From Elusimicrobiota bacterium (GTDB lineage: Bacteria > CG03): a stretch of DNA of 5,860 bases. Positions 5,792 to 5,860 of this stretch are shown here, piece after piece. Numbering within the stretch: the stretch's first letter is position 1; every line of letters starts with the position of its first letter. Made by a program: the position numbers and the translations under genes. The notes beneath the pieces were generated by a model, which saw nothing but the letters and a program-made list of their open reading frames with translations, was not told the DNA's origin and made no database searches. The stretch is taken from assembly GCA_021161625.1 (NCBI GenBank), contig JAGHAG010000148.1:1-5860 (forward strand), given 5' to 3'.

Positions 5792-5797
5792 ATTATA
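5792..5797 (-). promoter_or_regulatory. Possible -10 element (TATAAT) for the lipoprotein gene
   Basis: On the minus strand an exact TATAAT lies directly before the ATG at 5789-5791. Transcription from it would start near 5785, after that ATG but about 9 bases before the ATG at 5776, which supports the shorter start. No convincing -35 is visible in the T-rich sequence upstream, and TATAAT is cheap in AT-rich DNA, so this is weak. Confidence 0.3.
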
Positions 5798-5832
5798 GAA
5801 AATAGTAAAAAAGTAAAAAGGTTTAAAGTAAA

Positions 5833-5846
5833 AATGAATATTCATT
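5833..5846. promoter_or_regulatory. Palindromic operator candidate (TetR/FadR-like)
   Basis: AATGAATATTCATT is a perfect 14-bp palindrome, followed by CG. The surrounding 18 bases (5831-5848) match the Bacillus FadR operator pattern TGAATGANTANTCATTCA, as I remember it, except at the three outermost positions. It lies 57 bp upstream of the lipoprotein start and next to whatever begins beyond the window, so the regulated gene is unclear. Confidence 0.4.
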
Positions 5847-5860
5847 CGTTTATTAGAAAA

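Noticed and set aside
5777..5845. A longer N-terminus of the lipoprotein starting at 5845
   Set aside because: The added residues are aromatic-rich and low-complexity, would bury the lipoprotein signal peptide inside the chain, and overlap both the operator-like palindrome and the possible -10 element.

Overview
The window is AT-rich, densely packed DNA that looks like a chromosome fragment from a diderm (Gram-negative-type) bacterium. It encodes signal peptides, an outer-membrane beta-barrel ending in Phe, a lipoprotein, an OmpA/MotB peptidoglycan-binding C-terminus, an M23 endopeptidase and a bactofilin. The one large intergenic region holds degenerate 7-bp tandem repeats and a C6/G6 palindrome. 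From memory, such repeats are common in uncultured lineages (Omnitrophica-like and neighbouring candidate phyla), but the lineage cannot be fixed from this sequence.

Bases 1-3497 are one plus-strand operon read in from the left, with every gene boundary overlapping. It contains the tail of a MotB/OmpA-family protein (ATGA overlap), a secreted TPR protein (ATGA overlap), a 633-residue outer-membrane barrel with an N-terminal Ig-like domain (TGATG overlap), and a 213-residue cytoplasmic protein. The last protein looks like a Phd/YefM-antitoxin-like N-terminus fused to a MobA/MocA-like nucleotidyltransferase fold that has lost its catalytic motifs. Together these suggest an inner-membrane/peptidoglycan/periplasm/outer-membrane assembly plus a cytoplasmic accessory protein; its job is unknown.

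Bases 3498-3900 carry no gene. They hold three tracts of in-phase heptamers, a long G/C palindrome, a short hairpin, and an 8-bp inverted repeat (GATCGCGA / TCGCGATC) bracketing the longest tract. The region ends in a strong sigma-70-type promoter.

Bases 3901-5215 are a second operon: a membrane-anchored, coiled-coil M23 (LytM-type) peptidase overlapping a bactofilin gene (TAATG). M23-bactofilin pairs are a known cell-shape module. The bactofilin reading frame is broken by an apparent single-base loss near 4950-4955, although the sequence after it is intact in the -1 frame. Bases 5207-5776 (minus strand) encode a small lipoprotein with HEAT-like helices, whose 3' end overlaps the bactofilin by 9 bp. 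The right edge has a 14-bp perfect palindrome resembling a TetR/FadR-type operator, presumably serving a gene beyond the window.
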